Assembly: GCA_036936605.1 (NCBI GenBank)
Contig: JAUPFV010000002.1
Location: forward strand, 216,869,046-216,933,045
DNA: 64,000 nt
Source of the DNA: Limnanthes douglasii subsp. nivea
Lineage: Eukaryota; Streptophyta; Magnoliopsida; Brassicales; Limnanthaceae
Direction: 5' to 3'
Of this stretch, positions 34,684-45,890 are shown piece by piece; the first letter of the stretch is position 1, and every line of letters starts with the position of its first letter. Under the pieces are notes generated by a model. The model ran no database searches. It saw only the letters and a program-made list of their open reading frames with translations, and was not told the origin of the DNA. The position numbers and the translations under genes were made by a program.

Positions 34684-37185
34684 ATGAGACATAGTTACCC
34701 GAAGCGGAAACCAAAACCCAAGAACAAGAAGCAACCCGTGTTGGGATTTGTGGACTGAGCTAGCATCAGTGACCGTGCTGAAGAATACCGACGTGCGGGA
34801 TTAATTTGGAGTCCTAATACGATACCATTTACGCCTGTACCACAACCCCACGACCCTGTTATTACTCACCCGATCCCCGCTGAGTCCTTCACCTTGCCTG
34901 AACCATCTGGTGCTCGGACCCTAGAGTCCATTGTTGTATCTTCTAGCAGCAGTTCTCTGCACACCCCCATTGCTCAATTAAACCGCCCGAAGCCTTCATC
35001 AGTTAATTCTTACGCTGCTCCGCCCTAACTTCTCCAACATGAGGTAATTCCCCTGAGATGGTTCATTTTACTCCCTCCATACGAGGATACCGAACCGGTA
35101 CTAACACTGCTGTCACTTTTTTAGGTCTTAATCAGCGGCCATTGACTCCCGCAGAACTGGATCCCGAACGTGCCCGTCGAGAACAAGACGAGGCTCATCA
35201 GGCCCAAACTGGCAGCAGTTCTAACCCTGCCGACCTTGCTGTTCGACAATCCGACCCGGGTGCAGCCAATGCTCTTAGTTCTGACAGAATCCCGGTAGTG
35301 AATACCGAAGAGTCAGAGGCGGACGCCCTGCCCGTTGTAAACGGTGCTGCTGCTGGCAACGGCGCTGCCCCACCCGCGGAGCCACTTCCCGAGGAGATAG
35401 AAGCGGTTATTACTACTACATATCATCGCTGGTTTCCCGTAGATAGCGTCATCTCTCTGTTTGAAGGCAAGTATCTCTACTTCTCTGCTGCTGAACAAGA
35501 GGAGCTGTTGGTTCAGTGGGGCATTCCAGAGTGCGTTACTGTTAGGTTTCCCGTTCCTGGGGAGACCCCTGTACATGTTCGGTCATGAGAAATCGTGGTT
35601 TTTACCGAACTATTCAACTGGGGCCTCAGGTTCCCCCTGGACCCTGAGATTGTTCTGTATTTCAGAACTCTACAAATCTGCCCCTCTCAGCTGACACCCA
35701 ACGCCTGGTACACTCTAATGTCCTGCATAATGGCCTCGCGCCTTTCAGGTCGGGTTATGCCCATGGAGGAATACATCGCTATGTCCGGGCTGTCCAAATC
35801 TCCCAAGTCACATTTCTTCTATTCTTCTCTGGTAAATACCTGGAAGATAGTGAACGATTTTCTTGAGGGCGACAAGGGTTGGAAGCACCGCTTTGTCTTC
35901 TTGAGCGGCTGTTGGGAGAATGGCCGCCCTTATAGCCAAGAGAATCCGAGGCAACTGCTACAGACATGGGTTCCTGATGGTAAGCTTCTCTCAGTTTTTT
36001 TTAAATTCGATCCTTTGTGTAGTGTCGAAGAACTTCGTCCAGGGGCTGAAGAAGGACCACTTCAAAGCGGGCAAGGTCACCTTCCAAGTGTTGAAGGATT
36101 ATGCCAAACATCACTGGGGTCGGGCGATGCACCAGGCTTTTAAGAACACCAATATGATCATGAGCAACTTCTGGCGTTGTTCATCAAATGTGCTAACTAT
36201 CGAGCAGCTGCGTCAGCCCCCGAGCATGGAGGACTTGATCGCAAATACGGATGCGCCTGATGCTCACCTATTTCTTCCGAAGCGCAACAAGGCGCCTAGC
36301 AAGCGCCCAAAATCTGATGATGAGGTCGAGCAAGACAACACCGGGGCTGAAGAGGCGGGTGCTCAGGTGCACCAGGATGAAGCTGCTGCTGAGGGTGATG
36401 TGGCTCCGTTGACCCAGGAGTTGGCGCTGAAGCGGAAGGGAAAGGCCAATGCAGAGGGGGCTCAGGCTAAGAAGCCTAAACGCTCAAGGAAAAAGAACGG
36501 GTCGGTCACGGGTGTTGAAAATGCTACCATTCCAGAGCTCTTTGACCATTATGGAGGGGCTAAGACTGGTTCGAAGGTGGCCCCCGTGGTGGTGATCCCC
36601 GATGATGCCAGTCCCTCGAAGGCTTCTAAACCCGCCGTGGCGTCGTCGAGCGACACGAAGCTTCCTGTGCTGTCTGTGCCCGGGAGTACGCACACTTTCC
36701 CGCTGCAGATCACCGATGCGCTGGCCCTTTCCTTGTACATCATGCTTATACCCTTGGACATGAAGGAGCGTCGGGCAGTTGAACTGGGCCAGAAGCTATC
36801 GGGCGCAGAGGTGAGGGTTGCTGGCCTGGAAGAGGAGGTGCGGAAGGCTAAAGCTGCTCAGGAACTAGCAGATGAGCGGCTTAAGGAGGCCAAAGGAGCC
36901 ATGGAACAAACCAAGAAGGCCGGGGAAGATCGTGCCGCGGGTTTGACGCGGGAGATCACTGAACTGAAGGCCGCAAGCACTCTCTTTACTGAAAAATTCA
37001 AGAAATGGATGGAGAAGGAAACAGCCGAGGCCAAGGCTGCGTACGTGCTGTCCTTTCATCATCGCTTCCCGGACCTTCCCCTCAGGTCGATGTGGCTGGA
37101 CGTTCCGGATGACGACCACCCTTTTGATGTTGTTTGCAAAGACGACGAGTCGGACAACACCGGGTCGGATGAAGATGATGCGTGA
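34684..37185 (+). pseudogene. Antisense accessory ORF of element B (two exons)
   Basis: Start MRHSYPKRKPKPKNKK matches the basic start of the C copy. Exon 1 (34684-35979) contains the motif DRAEEYRRAGLI, a long low-complexity linker, and a Transposase_28-like domain (FTELFNWGLRFPLDPEIV, LTPNAWYTLMSCIMASRLSG, WKIVNDFLEGDKGWKHRF). Exon 2 (36023-37185) is fully open: KNFVQGLKKDHFKAGKVTF, LFLPKRNKAPSKR, a nuclear-signal-like Lys/Arg stretch, a coiled coil (about 100 residues after LDMKERRAVELG) and the acidic tail DDESDNTGSDEDDA. The intron (35980-36022, GTAAGC..GTGTAG, phase 1) is only 43 nt, shorter than usual for plants. Breaks: TGA 34756, TAA 35026 with a frame change, TGA 35586. Role unknown; nuclear location is inferred from composition. 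Confidence 0.85.
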
Positions 37186-37962
37186 TTCCTGACGCCCTCA
37201 GTTTTTTTTGTGTGTTTTTGTATGTTGTTGTTTGTAAGACCTGTTAGTATGGGGACTGCGGAGTCCCCTATGAACCTTCCTTTGTAAACAAATTTTCGGG
37301 CAATCAATATTTCATGCGTACTTATATTTTATTGGGTGTTGTTTTCTATAATGGTTTTATAAATTCATGGTAGGGTCGAGAATTTGAGATGTAAAAATTT
37401 ATGCAAGTCCTGTTGGTCGAAATACAAAGGGTTGGATCACCGAAAAACCGATAAGGGTTCTGATGATCAATGTAATATTGAAAATGTTCCCGTAGGATCG
37501 GGAATTTAAGATGTAGATCAGTTTGGAAACTGAAAAACCCATAAAGGTTCTGTTGATCAATGTAGCATTGAAAATTTTCCCGTAGGGTCGGGAATTTAAG
37601 ATGTAGACAGTTCGAAAACTGAAAAACCCATAAAGGTTCTATTGATCAATGTAGCATTGAAATTTTTTCCCGTAGGGTCAGGAATTTAAGATGTAGATCG
37701 GTTCGAAAACTAAAAAACCCAAAAAGGTTTTGTAGAACAATCACGATAGTTAAAAAAAGATTCGTCGATCAGCTCGTCAGCTGATAGGGTCGTCATTTAA
37801 TACTTCAAAGATGGAAAGGCAAAACAAAATTTGTCGATTAAAGGGGTCGGGTGTGATCGATGCTTCATTAAAACCTTCTCGCGCCACCGAGGTAGGAAAT
37901 AGTGCATCCCCGACCCAGAAAAAATATTTACACGAATAAGTTTGAGTTTACAAAATATGAAA
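37186..37962. repeat. 90 bp tandem repeat between aORF and pol ends, element B
   Basis: GGAATTTAAGATGTAGA recurs at 37501, 37591 and 37681, exactly 90 bp apart, with an older diverged copy before 37500. The array covers about 37375-37735. The rest of the spacer is non-coding. Confidence 0.9.
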
Positions 37963-38303
37963 TTACTCTAAATACAATTTCAGGTGCTCGATGTTCCATG
38001 GTAGCCTTGAGGAACGCCCGAGCTTATCTTGTAACCGATAAGTCCCGCTCTTGACCTTCTCTATCACTTCGTATGGCCCTTCCGAGTTTGGGGCAAGCTT
38101 ACCGAGGCTTTTGTCTTTGGTATGCAGAAAAACTCGTCTCAGGACCTTATCACCGACCTTGAATTCCCGCCGTCGTACTTTAGTCGCATACCGACTCCTC
38201 ATTAAGGTCTGGTAATGTAAAGAATTTAACTGGGCACAGCTCCGTTTTTCCTCAATGAGGTCGAGGGCTAACCGTCTGTTACCTCCATTGGCTTCTTCGT
38301 TAT
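37963..38303 (-). pseudogene. Element B pol C-terminus, separated by element C
   Basis: Carries the final integrase segment (LDLIEEKRSCAQLNSLHYQ, LMRSRYATKVRRREFKVGDK, LAPNSEGPYEV, LPWNIEHLKLYLE). Its upstream part is at 48682 onward. The break occurs at the GTTAT duplication of element C, between SFRIGTYN and EEANGGNR. Confidence 0.93.
38299..38303. repeat. TSD of element C, left copy
   Basis: GTTAT, repeated at 48682-48686. Confidence 0.95.
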
Positions 38304-38586
38304 TGGTAAGAATAAAAGTTGAATAGAGAACACAAGTATCCATAGAGAGAATTTTAGGTAGTGAAAGTAATATTTTGCTTCTGATTATTTCATAGGTGTA
38401 AACGACCTCCTCAGCCTCTTTAAATAGGCCTAGTAAGTTTGTTACAAGAGCGGTTACATAAAGGGATATTTACAGTTCAGTCCCTATATCTCTTATAAAG
38501 CTTAATTTTACTCTATATTAATAGAACTTATTAATTAAGTCCTTATTAATTACATTTAGGTCCCTAAAGAATATATTTCCTTATCA
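38304..38586 (-). repeat. Element C 3' LTR
   Basis: Starts TGGTAAGAATAAAAG and ends TTCCTTATCA in + orientation; 283 bp, same length as its partner. Confidence 0.97.
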
Positions 38587-38981
38587 GTAGCCCCCCTAGT
38601 TCTTATACAGACAATTTCTAAGAACTATTCGCTCTTCGAAGATTACTCCAAGTAAATACAACTTCCTTCATTTCGCCTCTTTATTTTGATTAAGCTCAAT
38701 GACTTGAAACTTCTCTTCGAATTCAAGAATAAGTGCAAATAAATTCCCCAATCACTTCGAACATGCCAACTTGAAATGCAACCTTGCCTTTACTTAGAAT
38801 CTTCTTACTAGAGACATAATTTTACTTATGCTTAGAATTTTCTGATCCCTACTTGAAAGACTGATTAGACCCTTCTTGATAGGTCTATGACACTACACGT
38901 TTCCTCTACGTTTCACATTCCACCCAATGAGAGCAACTCACTGGTTTTGCCTCTTCAACTTCTCAACGTCATTTCTTTTAA
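38587..38981 (+). promoter_or_regulatory. Upstream region of the element C antisense ORF
   Basis: Opens with the PPT of element C (minus strand). AT-rich, no coding sequence; acts in inference as the promoter region for the aORF. Confidence 0.5.
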
Positions 38982-38990
38982 CTATAAATA
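38982..38990 (+). promoter_or_regulatory. TATA box of the element C antisense ORF
   Basis: CTATAAATA, 174 nt before the ATG at 39164. The leader between them contains a repeated CATCTTCATCCTGTTCTTC unit (about 39039-39110). Confidence 0.65.
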
Positions 38991-39163
38991 CTCAGCTCTA
39001 CCTTCACTGAGAACTTTTTAGATAAATCACTTCCAAGCCATCTTCATCCTGTTCTTCATCTTCATCCTGTTCTTCATCAACCTTCAAGCCATCTTCATCC
39101 TGTTCTTCAGAAACTCCACCTTATTCAGCCATTAAAACAACTTCTCAGATCAATATCTATTGT

Positions 39164-42006
39164 ATGAGAAGATATCCCAAATACAAAAGATCTAAACCCA
39201 GAAAACCAAGAACAGCAAACAAATCTCTCTTCCCTGGTTCTAGCAATCAAGTATTTGGTGCCTACGATTATCTTTGTATTGGAGAGAGAGCTGAAGAATA
39301 CAGAGCAGCTGGGTTGATCTACAACGGTCCTCACCTTTCCTCTACCATCTTCAAATACGGTAACTTCGATCCCAACCTTGCAACTTCGTCTTCACCCCTA
39401 GCTTCAAACCCAGAATCTAGTCAACAACCTTCTCCTCCTCGAAATCAACCCATTTTCCCAGTATTAAGACCACATCAAAAATCTAAAGCTGTCGCTTCTA
39501 ACAAACCACCAACTTCTAAAAAACTACAACCCAAATCACCTACCTTACAATTCGAAGCAACTAAAAAAATTCAACCCAAATCACCTATCCTTCAATCCGA
39601 AGCAGTTAAAGTTAGGCCTAGCAAAAAATCAACCTTTCTAGCAATGGGTGACGATGCAGAAACCTCTTCTCCTTCCCCACAAGAAGTGGTTGATACTACA
39701 CCAGAAAGTAGTCAACCAATTCTTGTGACTCAAACTGAGACTCAAATCCGAAGTCGTCCCGATGAAGCCACCGATGAGGACAATAACAAAGAAAATGATT
39801 CTGAAGCCACTGAATCTGATGCCGAAGGGGAATCCGAGGCTGACGGGGCAACCCCTCCAAAGAAAAATCGAGGAAAGAAACCTCTTATTACACTTCCCGA
39901 AGATGTTGCTGCTTTGGTTCAGGAAAACCTTCAACCGCTTAGTCCTCGGTACATTCTTGCCCTAAAGAATGTATCCTATACTTACTACCTCGAATCAGAA
40001 AAAGAGGAACTCAGGAGACTATGGGGATTAACAGATAACATGACTCTTCGATTACCAGTAGAAGGAGAAACACCTCTAAGCTGTCAGAAGAACGAACTAG
40101 TAGTCTACCCTGAGCTCTTCAACTGGGGACTTCGATTTCCCCTCGATCCAATGATTGTACGATACTTCGAAATTATTAAGTTGTGCCCAACACAGGTTAC
40201 CCCAAACCAATTATTCACTTTATTCTCCGCCATTATGGTGTCGAGGCTAGGAGGCATCCCCCTCGAAATAGAAGACTTCATCTCACTGACCAAACTCTCG
40301 AATGGGCCAGTTTTACCATTCTACTACCTAACGTTGGAGGATGATCTGAAGATTATCGATGACCTCCTCGAAGCTGATAAATTTTGGAAGCAGAGGTTTA
40401 TCTTTTTATCAGCTTGGGAAAATGGTAAAGAGATTTCCGATGACAACCCCTCAAAACTTACTCTCACCTAGAGAGATAGCAGTAAGTGAATCATTACTGT
40501 ATTGTTAACATTTTTAACTTATTAAGCCTAGCCAGATTAACCAAGTCCACTTATCTAACTGTTTATTCTCTTTTCAGAAATTCCGAGGAGATTCAAAGGT
40601 CGTCAAAAAACTGCAAAGGTTATCTTTCAGAGAATGGCTGAATGGGCAGAGAAAGCCTGGGGAAACGGCTTTCACTCAGCCTTTTTACCAATCAACTTCG
40701 TCAACAACCATCTGTGGCGTATAACCTTGGGAGCTGACTTCCCTGAAGATCCGATGACCCCCCCCCCCCAGATCCCATCATAGCAGTCCAAAGAATACTC
40801 GCACCAGATGGGAAAACCTACCTTCCCACCAGGAATCGAAGTGACAGTCACCTGCCACTGAAGAAGAAGGGAAAGCTAACCCTCAAAAAAGCCAACACAA
40901 GCAAGGCTAACCCTTCCAAAACTTCGAAGCGTGCAAGGAAACGAAAAATGCCTGCATCTCAACTTCCCCCAATATCCGAGGAAGATGAACCTGTTCTGAA
41001 AAAGAAAAAGAAAGAGGACAATACTCCAAAGAAGAAAAAGAGCAAGTCCGCCACTCCAAAGAAAAAGAACGAGGCTGACATACTCGAAGAGGTACTGGCT
41101 TCCGAGGTGCACGGGAAAACTTTTATTGAAGAAAATCCTCAAGGGGGACTGGCACTAGGAGATAACCAAGTAGACGATTACCTTAACCTCGAAGATTTCA
41201 ACTCAAGCGGGGATTTTGCATTCACTGGTGAAGGCTCCCAGCCTACCAACACCATTCCATCAACTTCTACCGGGGCTGCCATGGCTTCAACATCTAACGC
41301 AATTGTTCCTGTTCATCACCACCCATCAAACTTGCCCAATCCAGACAAATCCGATGAGGTAACTTCAATTCTTCGACCTTTTGATAACTTAAGTGCTGCA
41401 GCCAAAAAATTATGTGAAGAAGTAAAAAATTCACACACACAATTGGAGCTCCTTGCACAAGAATTAATCAAGAGCAAAAAAGAAACAGAATCTGAAAAGG
41501 CTTCGAAAAATGAAGCACTTCAAAAGTTCGAAGCTGAGAAAGGAAAGCTTCTTAAAGAGCATAAAGAAGAAATCGAAGCTCTGGAGGCTTCTCATCGACT
41601 GGCTCTTGAAGATCTAAAATCTCAACATTCTACTGCCATTTCTGAAGAAAAGAAAAAATTTACCGATGCTGAGAAACTTGTTAAAGAAACTCAGGAAAAA
41701 CTGGATAATTGCCAAACTCAATTGACTACGCTTCGAACAGGATTCGAGGAAGAAAAGAAGGCTGCTGTCAAGAAAGCCGAAGCTGCTGTTGGTTCTGTGA
41801 TGCTTAATGGTATCAAAAAAGCTGAAATCGATACAGCTAACAATCTTCTTCGAAAAATCCATGCTGCCTATCCAAGGCTAAACTTAACAGAATTTTGGAA
41901 GCAAGTCCCAGAGAAAGATCGTCCAAAAGAGGCATTCGAAGTACCATCAAGCTCTTTAGAAGAAAGTGACGCTTCTGACGGGTCATCGGAAGAAGAGGAT
42001 GATTAA
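39164..42006 (+). pseudogene. Antisense accessory ORF of element C (two exons)
   Basis: Best preserved of the three copies. ATG 39164 begins a basic leader (MRRYPKYKRSKPRKPR), then GERAEEYRAAGLI, a Pro/Ser/Lys-rich linker, an acidic stretch and the Transposase_28-like domain (NVSYTYYLESEKEELRRLWG, YPELFNWGLRFPLDPMIV, DDLKIIDDLLEADKFWKQRF). Exon 1 ends at 40481, the GT-AG intron is 40482-40577 (96 bp, phase 1), exon 2 is 40578-42006. Exon 2 has RRFKGRQKTAKVIF, a Lys-rich patch, a coiled coil of roughly 150 residues and the tail SDASDGSSEEEDD. Only two lesions: TAG at 40469-40471 where A has Trp (TGG-to-TAG), and a one-base shift in a 12-C run (40758-40769). No known enzymatic motif; function unknown. 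Confidence 0.88.
40482..40577 (+). other. Phase-1 intron of the element C antisense ORF
   Basis: Donor A|GTAAGTG and acceptor TTTTCAG on the plus strand, with a pyrimidine-rich 3' end. The same position and phase occur in elements A (4139-4063) and B (35980-36022). On the gag-pol strand the sequence cannot be spliced. Confidence 0.8.
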
Positions 42007-42500
42007 TCAATAGTTTACATATGTAGTGATTGTTTTTTGTGTGTTTTAATTAAGTAGTTTGTCCTCTTTTTTTTTTTGTAAGCTTCACCTTTATCCAATG
42101 AGACAAGCAACTTTCTTAATATTTCAAATCCCTAATGCACTTATAAAGTATGACAACTCGAAAATTAGATGCACTTACAAGACGTGGCACCTCGAAAATT
42201 AGATGCACTCATAAGACGTGGCACCTCGAAAATTAGATGCACTCATAAGACGTGGCACCTCAAAAATTTGGTTGTTTCTTCAAAGCTATTGCTTCGGAAA
42301 ATTATTCTTGGTCAACTTTCAAAGATGATCAATCTTTGCCAAGTTACCAAAATAATAAATCACCCATCATACTAAACAACCAATGGCCAAAAGAAATTTT
42401 ATTAAAAAATTCAATATTAACCAGACACCTCGTTAAAACCTTTCTGGGCCAACAGATAAGGAAAGAGTATGTCTGTTTTACAAAAATTTGAAGTTCGATT
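42007..42500. repeat. 34 bp tandem repeat between aORF and pol ends, element C
   Basis: ATTAGATGCACTCATAAGAC plus a GTGGCACCTCGAAA half recurs at 42164, 42198 and 42232, with a diverged first copy from about 42131. The remaining spacer is non-coding. Confidence 0.92.
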
Positions 42501-45500
42501 TTACTCACAGTACAATTTCAAATGCTCTATATTCCAAGGGTGCTTGAGCATCCTCCCCTCGCGATCAGACAACCTGTAGGAACCTGGCTTGACCTTCATT
42601 TTGACTTCATAAGGACCCTCCCAATTCGGAGCCAATTTTCCGAGGTGCTTGTCCTTAGTATGAAGAAATACTTTTCGCAACACCCGATCGCCAACTTTGA
42701 ATTCTCTCTTCTTAACTTTAGCATCGTACCTGCTTCTCATTAAGGTTTGATAATAAACCAAATTTAAATGCGCTTTGACCCTTTTTTCTTCTAACAAATC
42801 AAGCTCAACCCTTCTAGCTTCATCATTATCCACGTCGGAATATCGTAATAACCTATAGGAAGGCAATGTAGATTCAGCAGGGCACACAGCGTCCATTCCA
42901 TACACCAAAGAGAAAGGAGTCTCCTTTGTGGCCTCTCTAGGGGTTGTTCGATATGCCCACAATACTTCTTGAAGATAATTTGGCCATTTTCCTGCTGCTC
43001 CTGCCAAATTTTTCTTTAAACCCTCCAAAATAGATCTATTTGTAACTTCTACCTGCCCATTTGCTTGGGGGTGGAAAGGAGTAGAAAAGAATTGTTGTAT
43101 TCCTTTCGAAGAGCAAAAAGAATCCATTTCTTTGTTATTAAATTGGGGACCGTTGGCCGTCGTTATTTTTCGAGGAACTCCAAAACGGTAGCAGATGTTA
43201 CTTTGAATAAACTTGATTACATCCTTAGCTTTTGTCCCAGCTAAAGGTTCTGCTTCTGCCCACTTCGAAAAATAATCAACCGCAACAATAATCATCTGTC
43301 TTCCACCTGAAGCCATAGGTAATGGTCCTACTAAATCAATCCCCCACCTATCGAAAGGAACCGCCTCTGAGATTGTCATTAGGGGTACTGCTGGTTTATG
43401 TATTAAATTTGCATACCTCTGGCAAGTATCACAGCTTCGAACTAATAACTTGGTATCCTGCAATATGGTAGGCCAATAATACCCTGCCAACAATACCCTA
43501 CACGTTAAAGCTTTGAATCCACAATGAGCTGACCCATCTCCATCATGTAATTCAGACAGAATGTTTTGAGACTCTTGCTTACTCAAACACCGTAACAAAG
43601 GTTTCGACGCAGATCTCTTGTACAATACCCCATCCAATACTACATAGCCAGGAGCTTTATACTTTATTTTCTTGAGCAAGTGTTTATCGAGAGGTAGTAT
43701 TCCCTTCGAAATAAAGTTTAACAAGTCAAACCTCCAATCACCTCGAACGCGCATCGGATCATTTACTACCTCCTCAACAAATTCACATTGGTCAGAACTC
43801 AATATAATCGAGGGCAATGGTTGTGTCACGATCCATGGATATTCTTCAGAGTAAGCCATTGTTGCTAAAGAATCAGCCATTGTATTGTTACCTCTTCGAA
43901 TATGCTCCACCTCGACATTTTCAAATTGTGCCATCATTCCTCGTAGCTCTTGCAAGTACAAAACCAAACGATCCTTTTTAGCTTCTGATACCACTTTAAC
44001 ATGGTTAACGACCAACTGCGAGTCTGTTTCTAAGCGCACGGATATTGCTCCACAAATCTTTGCTAACCGCAATCCTGCTAGCACAGCTTCATATTCAGCT
44101 TCATTATTCGAAGCATGAAATCCAAATTTTATAGCTTGAAACATAAACTCCCCTGTTGGTGCCACCAATTCAACTCCTGCACTCGACCCTTTATTACTGG
44201 ATCCCCCATCAGTTCATATCGTCCACGTCGGATTCACGTTCACTTTTTCACCATCTTTCTCTTCGGATCTGCTCGAATGGAACTCAACCAAGAAATCTGC
44301 TAAGGCTTGAGCTTTGATAGCTGTTCTAGGAGAGAACAACACATCGAAATCTCCTAATTCTACAGACCACTTAGTCATCCTCCCTGAGATATCTGGCTTT
44401 TGCAACACATTTTTCAATGGATATGAAGTTCGAACCACAATCGTATGTGCCTGGAAGTAAGGACACATCTTTCTCGCTGCTACTACTATACACAGTGCCA
44501 ATTTTTTGAGCTTCAAATATCGTTTCTCAGCATCAACCAAACTGTTACTGACATAGTAGACAGGCTTCGAAACCCTCGTATCTTCACTAACTAGAACTGC
44601 ACTTACTGCATAATCTGATACTGCTATATACAAAAATAATTGCTCACCCTTTCGAGGCTTTGATAATATTTCAGGAGAGGACAAAAGATTTTTGATCTTC
44701 ACAAAAGCTTTTTCACAATCCGAAGTCCACTCAAAATTATTTGGTCGACGCAGCACCTAGAAAAAAGGCAAGCACTTATCTGAAAAACGAGAAATGAATC
44801 TGTTCAAAGCTACTAACCTGCCCGTTAACATTTGCACTTCTTTGATATTCCGAGGTGAAGACATTGATATCAGAGCCTTCAACTTTTCTGGGTCCACTTC
44901 GATTCCTCTTTCACTAATCATGTACCCCAGAAACTTACCAGATCGAACTCCAAATGTACATTTTTCTGGGTTCAATTTCAATTGTATGGCTCTGAGATTC
45001 AAAAACGTCTCTTCTAAATCATCAATGTGTTCATCATCATTTTTGCTCTTAACAAGCATATCATCGATGTACACTTCGATATTCCTCCCTATTTGTGAAG
45101 CAAACGCCTTATTTATCAGCCTCTGATATGTAGACCCAACATTTTTAAATCCAAACGACATCACTCTATAACAGTGTAAACCTCGATCGATGATAAAAGT
45201 TGTGCTTTCTTCATCCTCTGGATTCATTCGAATCTGATTGTACCCTGAAAATGCATCCATAAATGTCAAGATTTTATTTCCAGAAGTAGAATCCACTAAC
45301 TGGTCAATTCGAGGCACTGGAAAAGGATCTTTTGGGCAGGCTCTGTTCAAATCTGTGAAGTCTACACACATTCGCCATTTTCCGCTCTTCTTTTTCACCA
45401 CCACAGGATTAGCCGTCCACCTCGGATAATTGGACTCCCTGATATGCCCCATCTTATACAATCGATCTACCTCAGCAACTATGGCCTCAGATTTTTCCAA

Positions 45501-45809
45501 CGAAAAAGCTCTTCTTTTTTGAATTATCGCCTTGATCTTCGGATCCACCGCCAAGCTATGACATATGATATCACTTGGGACCCCCACTACGTCCTCGGAC
45601 CTCAAAGCAAATACATCCAAATTCTCAGACAAAAAATTCAACAATTTTTCTCGCATTGATAAAAACAACAGAGTCCCAATTCGAAGTACCCTGCCATTAT
45701 TGAAAACATATTCTTCTATTTCTTCATTTACCACCACAGAACTCGGGGTTGACCTCGGATCATCAATTCCCTCATCTGTACCACTAGAAGACAACCCTCC
45801 AAATTGCTA
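42501..45809 (-). pseudogene. Element C pol: RT, RNase H, second RNase H, integrase
   Basis: Starts after the UAG at 45809. RT has WRMCVDFTDLNRACPKDPFP, FSGYNQIRMNPEDE and the intact YIDDMLVKS box. RNase H follows (LFLYIAVSDYAVSAVL, SGRMTKWSVELGDFD), then the second RNase H (NNEAEYEAVLAGL, LETDSQLV, NNTMADSLA), the HHCC finger (ELHDGDGSAHCG, CDTCQRYA), the integrase core (VAVDYFSKW, HPQANGQVE) and the tail LAPNWEGPY ending at 42501. Two in-frame stops: TAG 44759-44757 (CAG-type) and TGA 44216-44214 (CGA-type, WTI*TDGG). The second catalytic Asp of integrase is also gone (TTANGPQF for T-D-NGPQF), so this copy could not integrate on its own. Confidence 0.95.
45807..45809 (-). promoter_or_regulatory. 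Candidate readthrough stop between protease and RT, element C
   Basis: UAG CAA UUU in frame with both gag-pro and pol. Element B has UAG CAA UCA at the homologous site (51648-51646). The context resembles the tobamovirus-type UAG-CAR-YYA signal; use as recoding is inferred. Confidence 0.5.
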
Positions 45810-45890
45810 ATTCTCCATTGGATCATCAGTACTTTTGCCACGTAGTCTAAACGCAGCAGCGTAACACTCTCTTGCCACCTTTTGATCACT

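Noticed and set aside
34154..34694. Overlapping short frames before the element B antisense ORF
   Set aside because: They cover repeated promoter sequence and the TATA region, start at non-ATG codons and are not conserved in element C.
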